From Bradyrhizobium manausense (GTDB taxonomy: Bacteria > Pseudomonadota > Alphaproteobacteria > Rhizobiales > Xanthobacteraceae): a DNA stretch of 64,000 bases. Positions 8,146-17,151 of this stretch are shown in pieces; within the stretch, counting starts at the first letter, position 1, and every line of letters starts with the position of its first letter. Made by a program: the position numbers and the translations under genes. The stretch is taken from NCBI RefSeq assembly GCF_018129685.1, contig NZ_JAFCLG010000007.1, forward strand, positions 1 to 64,000, in the 5' to 3' direction. The notes beneath the pieces were generated by a model. That model was not told where the DNA came from. It was given only the letters and a program-made list of their open reading frames with translations, and did no database searches.

Positions 8146-8784
8146 ATGGCAGTGAGATTCCTTTTCGCGCGCATGCTGGGCCTGGCCCTGGTCCTCGGAG
8201 CGGCCGGCATCGCGCCGGTGCTGGCGCAGAACGATCCGGCACCGCCGGCAAAGCAGCTGAAGAAGCTGCCCGAGCCGCCCGCCAAGCTGCCCAAGGCCGA
8301 TCGCACCAAGAATCTCGATTTCCTGTTCGGCGCGCTGAAGGCCGCGCCCGATGACGTCAGCGCAAAGCATGTCGAGGCGCGGATCTGGGCGATCTGGCTG
8401 CAGACGCCGAGCGACACCGCCGCACTCCTGATGACGCGGGCCAAGGCAGCCGTCGATGCGCAGAAGATCGACGTCGCGATCAAGCTGCTCGATTCCGTCA
8501 TCAAGCTCCGGCCCGACTACATCGAAGCCTGGAACCGGCGCGCCACGCTTTATTACATGCAGAACGACTATGGCCGCTCGCTTGCCGACATCCGCGAGGT
8601 CCTGACCCGCGAGCCCCGTCATTTCGGCGCGCTCGCAGGGCTCGGCATGATCATGCAGGACGTCGGTGACGAGAAGCGCGCGCTCGAGGCCTATCGCAAG
8701 GCGCTCGCCGTCAATCCGCACCTCGAGAAGATCCCCGAGCAGGTGAAGGCTTTGACCGAGAAGGTCGAAGGCCGCGACATCTAG
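8146..8784 (+). CDS. periplasmic TPR-repeat protein
   Basis: A 212-residue exported protein. A signal peptide (about residues 1-27, ending VLAQ) is followed by a Pro/Lys-rich linker and then tandem tetratricopeptide helices from about residue 55 to 205. Typical TPR positions are visible in AIKLLDSVIKLRPDYIEAWNRRATLYY and in KRALEAYRKALAVNPHLEKI. Such proteins act as scaffolds for protein assemblies; no partner is indicated by the neighbours. The start is the first ATG that begins the signal sequence. Confidence 0.8.
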   Translation: MAVRFLFARMLGLALVLGAAGIAPVLAQNDPAPPAKQLKKLPEPPAKLPKADRTKNLDFLFGALKAAPDDVSAKHVEARIWAIWLQTPSDTAALLMTRAKAAVDAQKIDVAIKLLDSVIKLRPDYIEAWNRRATLYYMQNDYGRSLADIREVLTREPRHFGALAGLGMIMQDVGDEKRALEAYRKALAVNPHLEKIPEQVKALTEKVEGRDI

Positions 8785-8898
8785 TCGACAAGTTGAGCTG
8801 ATGTGGCGCGGCGGGGTTAACCACGATCGGAAGCGCTGTGTCGCAAGGACTATTGCCGGCGCGGCCGCGGGTTTACCTGCATGGCAGGAGCAAAAGCC

Positions 8899-9159
8899 AT
8901 GAAGCGTTTGATCTTTGCTTGCAGCTTGCTGTTGGCGTCGGAAACGACGAGCCTCGCCGACGGGCTGTTCTGGGTGGTCGGCAATCGCGCCACCGGCAAA
9001 TGCAACATCGTGACCAGCAATCCGGTCATCTACGGCGACGTCTGGTTCGGCGACGGTCCTTACAAGTCAAAGGACGACGCCAAGCTTGCGCGCTCGACCA
9101 TCCGCGCCTGTCCCGCGCTCTCGCCCGAGGAGCAAAAGGCCGAGGACAGCGCTGGTTAG
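8899..9159 (+). CDS. small secreted protein of unknown function
   Basis: An 86-residue protein with a signal peptide (MKRLIFACSLLLASETTSLA) and a short mature part with two Cys (KCNIVTSNP and IRACPAL) that could form a disulfide. The start at 8899 is chosen because caggag lies 8 bp upstream and the signal sequence begins there; an in-frame ATG 18 bp upstream is less likely. Its 3' end overlaps the convergent small gene by 4 bp. No family recognised. Confidence 0.65.
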   Translation: MKRLIFACSLLLASETTSLADGLFWVVGNRATGKCNIVTSNPVIYGDVWFGDGPYKSKDDAKLARSTIRACPALSPEEQKAEDSAG

Positions 9160-9338
9160 TGCAGGACGCTGGTGCCGCGTTCGGCGAGACCGCGATCAGC
9201 CGCCGCGGCGTAGGCCTTGGCGAGCTCGGTCTCGAGATGCTCGTTGATCAGCAGCAGCGCCCGCACGGCACCGCGCAGATCGCCGTTGCAGCTTGCGACG
9301 ATCTCGTCGATCGCGGTGTCGTTCGATCTGAAGCTCAT
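9156..9338 (-). CDS. conserved small protein of unknown function
   Basis: A 60-residue, soluble, probably all-helical protein (MSFRSNDTAIDEIVASCNGD). A strong ribosome site (cggagga) lies just upstream of its ATG, which argues that it is real. It converges with and overlaps the secreted-protein gene by 4 bp. Nothing in the sequence shows its function. Confidence 0.6.
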   Translation of the reverse strand: MSFRSNDTAIDEIVASCNGDLRGAVRALLLINEHLETELAKAYAAAADRGLAERGTSVLH

Positions 9339-9658
9339 CGAAAATCCTCCGGTTCAAACCAGGACAACCCTACCGGTCTTTCCCGCGTCCCCTGAGGTTG
9401 CGAGGAGGGATCGGCGCCCATCCGCTTCCAAGTGGCGGAACCGACCGTGGCGATTATAAGGAAGGCGCGATGACGGCTGCATGAAGCTGGTTCGTGGCTT
9501 GTGTGTCCGCGCGCGCCGCCATTGATTCTGCTGGGTTTTTAGTTCGGCAATTATGCACATATCCACAGGGCCGGCATTTGCGCCGGGCCTCCTCGTGCGA
9601 AACTACCGTCTGGGCTACTCGTAACTGTCATGTGCCCTGGATTGTCCGGACTCTCTCC
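9339..9658. other. intergenic region without recognised features
   Basis: About 320 bp between two divergent genes. It must hold promoters for the 60-residue protein (minus) and the alpha/beta hydrolase (plus). No clear promoter, hairpin or small gene was seen. The hydrolase may begin slightly upstream, at a GTG near 9632. Confidence 0.5.
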
Positions 9659-10612
9659 ATGATTGTGTTGTCAGCCGTGACGGCGCTGGCGGTTCTCGCG
9701 CTGGTGACGCAGGCCGGCGTTCTTGCCGTGCAACGTTCTTTTCCGCCCCAAGGCCGCATGATCGAGGTCGATGGTGCGACGCTCCATGTCGTCGACATCG
9801 GCCCGCGCGACGGCCTGCCGGTCGTGATGCTGCACGGTGCGAGCTCGAACCTCGAAGTGATGCGGAATCCGCTCGGCGAGATGCTCGCCAAGAACCATCG
9901 CGTCATCCTGATCGACCGCCCCGGCCACGGCTGGAGCACGCGTGCCCGCCTGCAGGATGCGACGCCTGACATCCAGGCGCGGATGATCGACGAGGCGCTT
10001 GGCAAGCTCGGGATCGATCGAGCGGTTTTCGTCGTGCATTCCTGGAGCGGCGCGCTCGGTGCGCGGCTGGCACTTGATCACGCGGGCCGCGTTGCCGGCC
10101 TCGTGATGCTGGCGCCCGTCACCCACCCCTGGCGCGGCGGCGTCGGCCGCTACAACGAGATCATCGCGACACCGGTGATCGGCCCGCTGCTCGCCTACAC
10201 CATTACGCTGCCGCTGGGCTATTTCATCACGGGGTCTGGCGCGCGCGACGTGTTCCTGCCGCAGACGATGCCGGACGGCTTCGTGGAGGAGTCCGCAACG
10301 CCGCTCTTGCTGCGGCCGCGCGAATTCATCGCCAACGCCTATGATCTGGTGACGCTGAAGGCGTCGGTGGCCGCGCAAGCGCCGCGCTACGGCGAGATCA
10401 GAGTGCCCGTTACGATCATCGCCGGCGAGCCCGACAAGACGGTGCGGACCGACATCCACGCGCGCCCGTTCGCGGCGGCAGTGCCGAACACAAAGCTGAT
10501 CGTGCTGCCCGATCTCGGCCACATGGTGCAGACCGCGATGCCGGATCTCGTGAAGACGGAGATCGATACGATGATCCGGAAGATCGCCCCGGTGCAGGCG
10601 GCCGCCGACTAA
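9659..10612 (+). CDS. membrane-anchored alpha/beta hydrolase
   Basis: A 317-residue hydrolase starting with a hydrophobic anchor (MIVLSAVTALAVLALVTQAGVLA). The oxyanion region is VVMLHGASS and the probable nucleophile elbow is VVHSWSGALG. A downstream Asp in GEPDKTV and a His in DLGHMV complete a triad. The elbow is unusual: the small residues on both sides of the Ser are Val and Ser instead of Gly. The start is uncertain; a GTG about 27 bp upstream (VPWIVRTLSM) would lengthen the N terminus. Substrate unknown. Confidence 0.78.
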   Translation: MIVLSAVTALAVLALVTQAGVLAVQRSFPPQGRMIEVDGATLHVVDIGPRDGLPVVMLHGASSNLEVMRNPLGEMLAKNHRVILIDRPGHGWSTRARLQDATPDIQARMIDEALGKLGIDRAVFVVHSWSGALGARLALDHAGRVAGLVMLAPVTHPWRGGVGRYNEIIATPVIGPLLAYTITLPLGYFITGSGARDVFLPQTMPDGFVEESATPLLLRPREFIANAYDLVTLKASVAAQAPRYGEIRVPVTIIAGEPDKTVRTDIHARPFAAAVPNTKLIVLPDLGHMVQTAMPDLVKTEIDTMIRKIAPVQAAAD

Positions 10613-10645
10613 AGCGCGTGGCTCTGGCGGCCGCCATTGTCAGGT

Positions 10646-11041
10646 TTATTGCTTGATCTTCCCGTCCTTGTCGAACTGCGAGACATAGGTCCAGAGATTG
10701 TTGATCTCGGTCTCGTTCTTGATGCCGGCGAACGCCATCTTGGTGCCGGGGATCTTGGCCTTCGGATCCTTGATGTATTCCTTGAACTGCGCCTCGTTCC
10801 AGGTGATGCCGGAATTCTTGTTCGCGTCCGAGTAATTGTAGTCGGGCGCGGTGCCGGACTTGCGGCCGTCGAGACCGTTGAGCTCGGGGCCGACCTTGTT
10901 CTTGGCGCCTTCGCCGATCGCATGGCAGGCCAGGCACTTGTTGAATGACGTCTTGCCGGCCGCGGCGTCCTGCGCCATCGCGCTGGTGGCCGTGGCAGTG
11001 ACGGTGAGGATCATCAGCGCGCCAAAAGTCAGTTTTTTCAT
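10646..11041 (-). CDS. class I cytochrome c (c2/c550 type)
   Basis: A 131-residue periplasmic electron carrier. The signal peptide (MKKLTFGALM to SAMAQ) precedes a CLACH haem-binding motif at about residues 35-39. The distal Met ligand is probably in PGTKMAF. Length and layout fit the c2/c550 family, which carries electrons between the bc1 complex and oxidases or dehydrogenases. The start at 11041 begins the signal peptide; the frame is open 39 codons further upstream but those lack a secretion signal. The gene is convergent with the alpha/beta hydrolase and divergent from glcD. Confidence 0.9.
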   Translation of the reverse strand: MKKLTFGALMILTVTATATSAMAQDAAAGKTSFNKCLACHAIGEGAKNKVGPELNGLDGRKSGTAPDYNYSDANKNSGITWNEAQFKEYIKDPKAKIPGTKMAFAGIKNETEINNLWTYVSQFDKDGKIKQ

Positions 11042-11302
11042 GGGGTGCTCTTCGTCTCTTTCCCGGTGGGGTATCATTTCGTCGGCGATCGTCGAACCTG
11101 CCGGTTTTGGCATGGCCCGCTCGGCTTGGACAAGCCACGAAACCATGACAGGTTTCACGATTGTATGCTTGTTCCAGAGCGAACTTGCCCGCGATTGTCG
11201 ATGCGACCTTCGGATGACCTACCCAAATCGTTCAGGACGTGATTGATTTGCCGCGAAAAATTGATCTGGCGGCGTGAGCCGGAAGTCCCGGAAGGATAAG
11301 TC

Positions 11303-12796
11303 ATGGCCATCACGATGCCTGCGAGCGACCAGGCGGTGCTTGCACGCCGCGCGGAGATCGTTGCTGCATTGCGCGCAATCGTGCCCGGCGAAGGCGTCAT
11401 CGACAGCGCGGCGGAGATGCGGGCCTATGAATCCGACGGGCTGACCGCCTATCGGCAGCCGCCGATGGTCGTGGTGCTGCCTGACACCACAGAGCAGGTC
11501 TCGCTGGTCCTGAAATATTGTGCCGCGCAGGGCATCAAAGTGGTGCCGCGCGGCTCCGGCACGTCGCTATCGGGCGGCGCGCTGCCGCTCGAGGACGGCG
11601 TGCTGCTCGGGCTCGGCAAGTTCAAGCGCATCCGCGAGATCGATTTCGACAACCGGGTCGTCGTCACCGAGCCCGGTGTCACCAACCTCGCGATCAGCCA
11701 GGCCGTTGCGCATGCCGGATTCTACTACGCGCCCGATCCGTCCTCGCAGATCGCCTGCTCGATCGGCGGCAATGTCGCGGAGAATTCCGGCGGGGTGCAC
11801 TGCCTGAAATACGGCATGACCACCAACAACGTGCTCGGTTGCGAGATCGTCCTGATGAGCGGCGAGATCCTGCGCATCGGCGGCAAGGGGTGCGAGAACT
11901 CCGGCTACGATCTCATGGGCATCATCACCGGCTCCGAAGGCCTGCTCGGCGTCATCACCGAGATCACCGTGCGCATCCTGCAGAAGCCGGAAACGGCGCG
12001 CGCGCTGATGGTCGGCTTCGCGGAGGTCGAGGCAGCCGGCGAATGCGTCGCGCGCATCATCGGCGCCGGTATCATTCCAGGCGGCATGGAGATGATGGAC
12101 AAGCCGGCGATCCACGCTGCCGAAGCCTTCGTCCATGCCGGCTATCCGCTCGATGTCGACGCCCTGCTGATCATTGAGCTCGACGGCCCCAAGATCGAGG
12201 TCGACGAGCTGATCACGCGGGTCGAGGCCATCGCGAACGCCTGCGGCTCGACCACCTGCCAGATCTCGACCTCGGAAGCGGAGCGCAATTTGTTCTGGGC
12301 CGGCCGCAAGGCCGCGTTTCCCGCCGTCGGCCGCATCTCGCCCGATTATCTCTGCATGGACGGCACCATCCCCCGCGGCGCGCTGCCGAAAGCCCTGGCG
12401 CGCATCCGCGAGCTCTCGGAAAAATACCAGCTCGGCTGCGCCAACGTGTTCCACGCCGGCGACGGCAATCTGCATCCGCTGATCCTCTACGATGCCAACA
12501 AGCCCGGCGAGATCGAGCGCGCCGAAGCCTTCGGCGCCGACATCCTGCGCGCCTGTGTCGAGTTCGGCGGCGTGCTCACCGGCGAGCACGGCGTCGGCAT
12601 CGAGAAGCGGGATCTCATGCCCGAGATGTTCACCGAAATCGACCTGAACCAGCAGCAGCGGCTGAAATGCGCCTTCGATGCGCAGGGCCTGCTCAATCCC
12701 GGAAAAGTGTTTCCGACCCTGCACCGCTGCGCCGAGCTCGGCCGCATGCATGTGCACGCGGGGAAGGTGGCATTTCCCGACATTCCAAGGTTCTGA
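11303..12796 (+). CDS. glcD: glycolate oxidase subunit GlcD (FAD-linked)
   Basis: This 497-residue FAD-binding subunit of glycolate oxidase oxidises glycolate (or D-lactate) to glyoxylate. The PCMH-type FAD domain is seen in VVPRGSGTSLSGGALPL near residue 75 and in SIGGNVAENSGGVHCLKYG. The C-terminal FAD-oxidase domain has NVFHAGDGNLHPLILYD and GVLTGEHGVGIEKRDLM, typical of GlcD/LDH-D enzymes. It is the first gene of a locus encoding all three subunits, but an acyltransferase gene follows it 29 bp downstream, before glcE. Confidence 0.93.
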   Translation: MAITMPASDQAVLARRAEIVAALRAIVPGEGVIDSAAEMRAYESDGLTAYRQPPMVVVLPDTTEQVSLVLKYCAAQGIKVVPRGSGTSLSGGALPLEDGVLLGLGKFKRIREIDFDNRVVVTEPGVTNLAISQAVAHAGFYYAPDPSSQIACSIGGNVAENSGGVHCLKYGMTTNNVLGCEIVLMSGEILRIGGKGCENSGYDLMGIITGSEGLLGVITEITVRILQKPETARALMVGFAEVEAAGECVARIIGAGIIPGGMEMMDKPAIHAAEAFVHAGYPLDVDALLIIELDGPKIEVDELITRVEAIANACGSTTCQISTSEAERNLFWAGRKAAFPAVGRISPDYLCMDGTIPRGALPKALARIRELSEKYQLGCANVFHAGDGNLHPLILYDANKPGEIERAEAFGADILRACVEFGGVLTGEHGVGIEKRDLMPEMFTEIDLNQQQRLKCAFDAQGLLNPGKVFPTLHRCAELGRMHVHAGKVAFPDIPRF

Positions 12797-12825
12797 GCGT
12801 TTGACATATCAGTCCAGGTGGCGGC

Positions 12826-13989
12826 ATGGCCGACATTCCGATAGGTGCGACGACGATAACATCAGCCGCGACGCAGGCGCCGCCGCGGCTGCTGTTCATC
12901 GACAACATCAGATGGTCGATGATCATTCTCGTGCTCAGCATGCACGCGGCCGACACCTACTCTCCGTTCGGCAACTGGTACTATGTGGACCGACAGGCGA
13001 CCGGCTTCGGGACGGCCCTGTTCTTCGGCATCTATCAGAGCTTCCTGCAGGCTTTCTTCATGGCCGCGCTGTTCTTCATCGCCGGCTATTTCGCGGCCGC
13101 ATCGTTCGACAGGAAAGGGTTTTCGGCCTTCGCCCGTGACCGGTTGTTTCGCCTCGGCGTGCCGACCCTGGTCTACATGCTGGTGATCGGCCCGCTCACC
13201 CAGTATTTCCTGTCGCGCACATGGGGCCGTGGCGGCTTCGGTCATCAATGGCTCACCCATCTCGGCGATGGCGAATGGCTGTCGGAGACCGGGCCGATGT
13301 GGTTCTGCGCCGTGCTGCTGCTGTTCTCGCTGCTCTACGGGCTGATCCGGCTGTCGGGCCAGCAGGTGCAGGTGGTTGCGCTGCGCGGACCGATGGTCGT
13401 GGTCTTCGTCCTGGTCATGGCGGCCGCGACCTTTGCCGTGCGGGTCGTCGTGCCGGCCGGTGCATCAGTGCTCAACGTCCACCCCGGCGATCTGCCGCAA
13501 TATGTTCTGATGTTCGCGGCCGGGGCCTATGGCTATCGCGGCGACTGGATGATCGGGCTTGCCGATCGATCCTGCCTGCGTTGGGGAGGCCTGGCGCTGG
13601 CGATCTCGGCGCCTCTGTTCGCGGCGCTGGTGCTGTTCGGTGGCGGCCTGAACGGCGACACGGCTCTCTATGCCGGCGGCTTCAATCTCGTCAGCGCGGG
13701 CAAGTGCCTGTGGGAGGCACTGGTCTGCGTCGGCATGGGCCTGTTGATGCTGACGGTCTATCGGCGCCATTGCGACACGCAAGGTCCGGTCGCCAAATGG
13801 CTCTCGGACAATGCCTTTGGCGTCTACCTGATCCACCCGCCGATCCTGATCGGTTTCGCGCTGCTCCTGCACACGCTGCCGCTGTTCGCCCTCACCAAGG
13901 CGCTGCTGCTGACATTGCTGGCGGCGATCGGCAGCCTGGCCGTTTCGGCGTTGATCCTGCGCCAATCGCCGCTGCGCGCGATCATCTGA
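12826..13989 (+). CDS. acyltransferase 3 family membrane protein inside the glc locus
   Basis: A 387-residue polytopic membrane protein of the acyltransferase-3 superfamily (glucan-biosynthesis MdoC-like branch). FIDNIRWSMIILVLSMHAAD near residue 25 carries the family's Arg and His, and about ten hydrophobic helices follow. The C-terminal block DNAFGVYLIHPPILIG is typical. It sits between glcD (29 bp upstream) and glcE (about 70 bp downstream) on the same strand, so it is probably co-transcribed. Nothing links its activity to glycolate oxidation; membership in the transcript may be incidental. Confidence 0.85.
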   Translation: MADIPIGATTITSAATQAPPRLLFIDNIRWSMIILVLSMHAADTYSPFGNWYYVDRQATGFGTALFFGIYQSFLQAFFMAALFFIAGYFAAASFDRKGFSAFARDRLFRLGVPTLVYMLVIGPLTQYFLSRTWGRGGFGHQWLTHLGDGEWLSETGPMWFCAVLLLFSLLYGLIRLSGQQVQVVALRGPMVVVFVLVMAAATFAVRVVVPAGASVLNVHPGDLPQYVLMFAAGAYGYRGDWMIGLADRSCLRWGGLALAISAPLFAALVLFGGGLNGDTALYAGGFNLVSAGKCLWEALVCVGMGLLMLTVYRRHCDTQGPVAKWLSDNAFGVYLIHPPILIGFALLLHTLPLFALTKALLLTLLAAIGSLAVSALILRQSPLRAII

Positions 13990-14059
13990 TCGTGCCGCGG
14001 ACGGGCAAGGCAGGCCGGGCGAATTGATTTTCGCCGGGAATTTCGCTACCGCCTTTCCC

Positions 14060-15298
14060 GTGGATACGCTCAAGGTCAGAGACGCCAAAGACGTCGAAGA
14101 GGTGGTGCGCGCGGCGATTGCCAACGAGCAGCCGCTCGAGATCATCGGTCATGGCAGCAAGCGCAGCATCGGACACGCGATGGCGACCAACGCCGTGCTC
14201 GACGTCTCCGCGCTGAATGCCGTCACCTCCTACGAGCCGAATGAGCTCATCATCACACTCCAGGCCGGCGCGCCGCTGGCCGACGTGCTGTCGCTGATCG
14301 ATGCCAAGAACCAGCAATTTGCCTTCGAGCCGATGAATACCGCGCCGCTGCTGGGCACGCCGGCGCTTGGAACCATCGGCGGCATGATCGCTTGCGGGCT
14401 CGCAGGCCCGCGCCGGATCAAGGCCGGTGGTGCGCGCGACCATCTCCTCGGCGCGCACGCCGTCTCCGGCTTCGGCGACAGCTTCAAGACCGGCGGCAAG
14501 GTGGTGAAGAACGTCACGGGTTACGACCTCTGCAAGCTGCTGGCGGGGTCCTGGGGCACGCTTTCGGTGATGACCGAAGTGACGCTGAAGGTGATGCCGA
14601 AGCCGGAAGCCGAGCGGACGCTTCTGCTGCGCGGGCTCGATGATGCCGTCGCCAACAGGGCGATGACCGCGGCCCTCGGCTCGCCTTACGATGTTTCCGC
14701 CGCCGCGCATCTGCCGTATCAGGCGTTTCGGGCCAGGACCGAAGGGCTTGGCGATATCGCCGGCCAGGGCGAAGGGGTGACCGCACTGCGGCTCGAGGGC
14801 ATCACGGCTTCCGCCAGCCACCGCGCCGGCTCGCTGCGCGAATTGCTGGCGCCGTTTGGAACCGCGGCTGTTATCGAGGATGATGCGTCGTCCGCGCTGT
14901 GGGCCGCGATCCGTGACGTCCTACCATTCGCGGCCGACGGTGCACTCGGCGCCTGGCCGGTGTGGCGCATCGTCTGCCCACCGGCCTCGGGCGCGGCTCT
15001 CGGCGCGCAATTGGCGCGCGAGACCGGCGGCGACGTCATCTACGATTGGGGCGGCGGACTGATCTGGGCAGCGTTGCCGCCGACGAGCGATGCGCATGCG
15101 CCAAGCGTGCGCCAGCGCGCCGCTGCGTTCGGCGGACATGCCACGCTGATCCGGGCGACCGAGGACGTCAGGCGCGGCGTCGAGGTGTTCCACCCGCAGG
15201 CCTCGGGCATTGCCGCCCTCAGCGAGCGGGTCCGCGCCGGTTTCGATCCGAAATCCATCCTCAACCGGGGACGGCTGACGCGAGGCGCCACGGCATGA
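14060..15298 (+). CDS. glcE: glycolate oxidase subunit GlcE
   Basis: This 412-residue FAD-binding subunit of glycolate oxidase has only the PCMH-type domain and a short C-terminal part, as expected. Visible motifs are IIGHGSKRSIG (FAD loop), GTIGGMIACGLAGPRRI and VKNVTGYDLCKLLAGSWGTL. The GTG at 14060 (VDTLKVRDAKDVEEVV) is preferred because the family begins there; a TTG at 14024 would add 12 residues. The stop overlaps the glcF start (ATGA), so translation is coupled. Confidence 0.92.
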   Translation: MDTLKVRDAKDVEEVVRAAIANEQPLEIIGHGSKRSIGHAMATNAVLDVSALNAVTSYEPNELIITLQAGAPLADVLSLIDAKNQQFAFEPMNTAPLLGTPALGTIGGMIACGLAGPRRIKAGGARDHLLGAHAVSGFGDSFKTGGKVVKNVTGYDLCKLLAGSWGTLSVMTEVTLKVMPKPEAERTLLLRGLDDAVANRAMTAALGSPYDVSAAAHLPYQAFRARTEGLGDIAGQGEGVTALRLEGITASASHRAGSLRELLAPFGTAAVIEDDASSALWAAIRDVLPFAADGALGAWPVWRIVCPPASGAALGAQLARETGGDVIYDWGGGLIWAALPPTSDAHAPSVRQRAAAFGGHATLIRATEDVRRGVEVFHPQASGIAALSERVRAGFDPKSILNRGRLTRGATA

Positions 15299-16617
15299 AG
15301 ACCGAATTCTCGCTTGCGCAGCTCGCCGACCCCGACATTGCGGAAGCCGACAAGATCTTGCGCGCCTGCGTCCATTGCGGCTTTTGCACCGCGACCTGCC
15401 CGACCTATGTCCTGCTCGGCGATGAGCTCGATAGCCCGCGCGGGCGCATCTATCTGATCAAGGAGATGCTGGAAAAGGACCAGGCGCCAACGGCTGACGT
15501 GGTCAAGCATGTCGACCGCTGCCTGTCGTGCCTGGCTTGCATGACGACCTGCCCCTCCGGCGTGAACTACATGCACCTCGTCGATCAGGCCCGGGTCAGG
15601 ATCGAGCAGCGTTATCAGCGGCCGCTCGCCGAGCGGCTGTTGCGCCAGGTGTTGGCTTTCGTGCTGCCCGACCCGCAGCGCTTTCGCATCAGCATGCAGC
15701 TGGCGCGGCTGGCCCGGCCGTTCGCTGTTTTCCTGCCGACCCCGCGCCCCTCGGCTACGCCCGGCCTGGTCCAGCGCCTGAAGGCGATGATGGCGCTGGC
15801 TCCCGGCCGGCTGCCCGCCCCCGGTGCCCTTCCGGGCAGCGTGTTCGCAGCGCTCGGCAAGAAGCGCGGCCGGGTCGCCCTGCTGCAGGGCTGTGCCCAG
15901 CAGGTGCTGGCGCCGCGCATCAACCAGGCGGCCATCAACCTGCTCACCCGCCACGGCATCGAGGTCGTCCTCGTCAGGGACGAGCAATGCTGCGGCGCGC
16001 TCACCCATCACCTCGGGTACGACGAGGATGCTCTGGCCCGCGCCCGCGCCAACGTCACGGCGTGGCAGAGGGAAGCGGCCGGCGAGGGGTTGGATGCCAT
16101 CCTGGTGACGGCGTCCGGATGCGGCACGGTGATCAAGGACTACGGCTATCTGCTGCGCGAGGATCATGCCTTCGCAGCCGATGCGGCAAGGGTGTCCGCA
16201 CTCGCGAAGGACATCACCGAATACGTCGCTGGTCTCAGTCTCGCGCCGAGCACGCGACAGGACAATATCGTCGTCGCCTATCACTCTGCATGTTCGTTGC
16301 AGCACGGGCAGAAAATCACGGGCCTTCCGAAAGAATTGCTTTCCAAGAATGGATTCGTGGTGAAAGATGTGCCGGAGAGCCATTTGTGTTGCGGTTCGGC
16401 GGGGACCTACAACATTCTCCAGCCCGAGCTTGCGGGCAGGTTGCGTGATCGCAAGGTCGCCAACATCGCAAGCGTCAAGCCGGACATGATTGCCGCGGGC
16501 AATATCGGCTGCATGGTGCAGATTGCCAGTGGCACGTCAGTTCCGGTCGTACACACGATTGAGCTTCTCGATTGGGCTACGGGCGGGCCGCGGCCGGCGT
16601 TGAACACGTCGCACTGA
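15295..16617 (+). CDS. glcF: glycolate oxidase iron-sulfur subunit GlcF
   Basis: A 440-residue electron-transfer subunit. Two 4Fe-4S ferredoxin motifs are visible: CVHCGFCTATCP at about residues 23-34 and CLSCLACMTTCP at about 74-85. The two CCG domains follow (EQCCGALTHH, HSACSLQHGQ and LCCGSAG), as in GlcF, HdrB and LutA proteins. It passes electrons from GlcD/GlcE to the respiratory chain. The ATG overlaps the glcE stop by 4 bp. The pathway yields glyoxylate for further metabolism. Confidence 0.94.
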   Translation: MKTEFSLAQLADPDIAEADKILRACVHCGFCTATCPTYVLLGDELDSPRGRIYLIKEMLEKDQAPTADVVKHVDRCLSCLACMTTCPSGVNYMHLVDQARVRIEQRYQRPLAERLLRQVLAFVLPDPQRFRISMQLARLARPFAVFLPTPRPSATPGLVQRLKAMMALAPGRLPAPGALPGSVFAALGKKRGRVALLQGCAQQVLAPRINQAAINLLTRHGIEVVLVRDEQCCGALTHHLGYDEDALARARANVTAWQREAAGEGLDAILVTASGCGTVIKDYGYLLREDHAFAADAARVSALAKDITEYVAGLSLAPSTRQDNIVVAYHSACSLQHGQKITGLPKELLSKNGFVVKDVPESHLCCGSAGTYNILQPELAGRLRDRKVANIASVKPDMIAAGNIGCMVQIASGTSVPVVHTIELLDWATGGPRPALNTSH

Positions 16618-16687
16618 GCTTTCGTCCGGAGGTGACGGCTGAAGGATGCCCGATCGACCATTGTTCGGCGGCAACAGGAGGACCACG

Positions 16688-17050
16688 ATGGCGAAAGCGA
16701 GCAAGAAGAAAAGCAAGAAGGCCAAAAAGGCCAAGAAGGTTGTAGCAGCGAAGAAGGCGACGAAGAAGAAGGCGGCCAAGAAGTCTGCGAAGAAGGCGTC
16801 CAAGAAAACCGCCAAGAAGGCTGCGCCGAAGAAGACCGCCAAGAAGGCCGCCAAGAAGGCCAAGAAGGCTGTAGCGAAGAAAGCGGCGCCGAAGCCCGCC
16901 GCAAAGAAAGCAGCACCGAAGAAGGCGAAGGCAGCTCCCGCGCCGAAGCCGGCTCCAATGGCCACGCCGGCTCCCGAGCCAGCTGCCGAGACAAGCTGGG
17001 CGATGCCTTCGTCTTCTGCGGAACCGACGCCGGCCGAAGGGCAAGGCTAG
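16688..17050 (+). CDS. histone H1-like lysine/alanine-rich protein
   Basis: A 120-residue protein. Residues 1-90 are almost only Lys and Ala in KKA/AKK repeats; the tail (about 91-120) is rich in Pro, Ala, Glu and Ser and is acidic. It resembles bacterial H1-like nucleoid proteins (such as Hc1 and AlgP-type tails), which bind DNA through charge. A very good ribosome site (caggagg) lies 7 bp before the ATG, and a strong terminator follows, so it forms its own unit. The low-complexity sequence prevents closer assignment. Confidence 0.8.
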   Translation: MAKASKKKSKKAKKAKKVVAAKKATKKKAAKKSAKKASKKTAKKAAPKKTAKKAAKKAKKAVAKKAAPKPAAKKAAPKKAKAAPAPKPAPMATPAPEPAAETSWAMPSSSAEPTPAEGQG

Positions 17051-17122
17051 GCCCGCTGGCCAAGCCGGGGTTCGGGCTCGAGCCGGAGGCCGACCTATCC
17101 CTCGACCGATTGACCAGGAGAA

Positions 17123-17151
17123 GGCCGCAGCGGCGACGCTGCGGCCTTTTT
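17123..17151 (+). terminator. rho-independent terminator of the H1-like gene
   Basis: A perfect 10-bp stem (17123-17132 with 17137-17146, loop gcga) is followed by five T. Confidence 0.9.

Noticed and set aside
11567..12757. Long antisense frame in glcD
   Set aside because: Overlaps a certain gene, with no start region signals and skewed composition.
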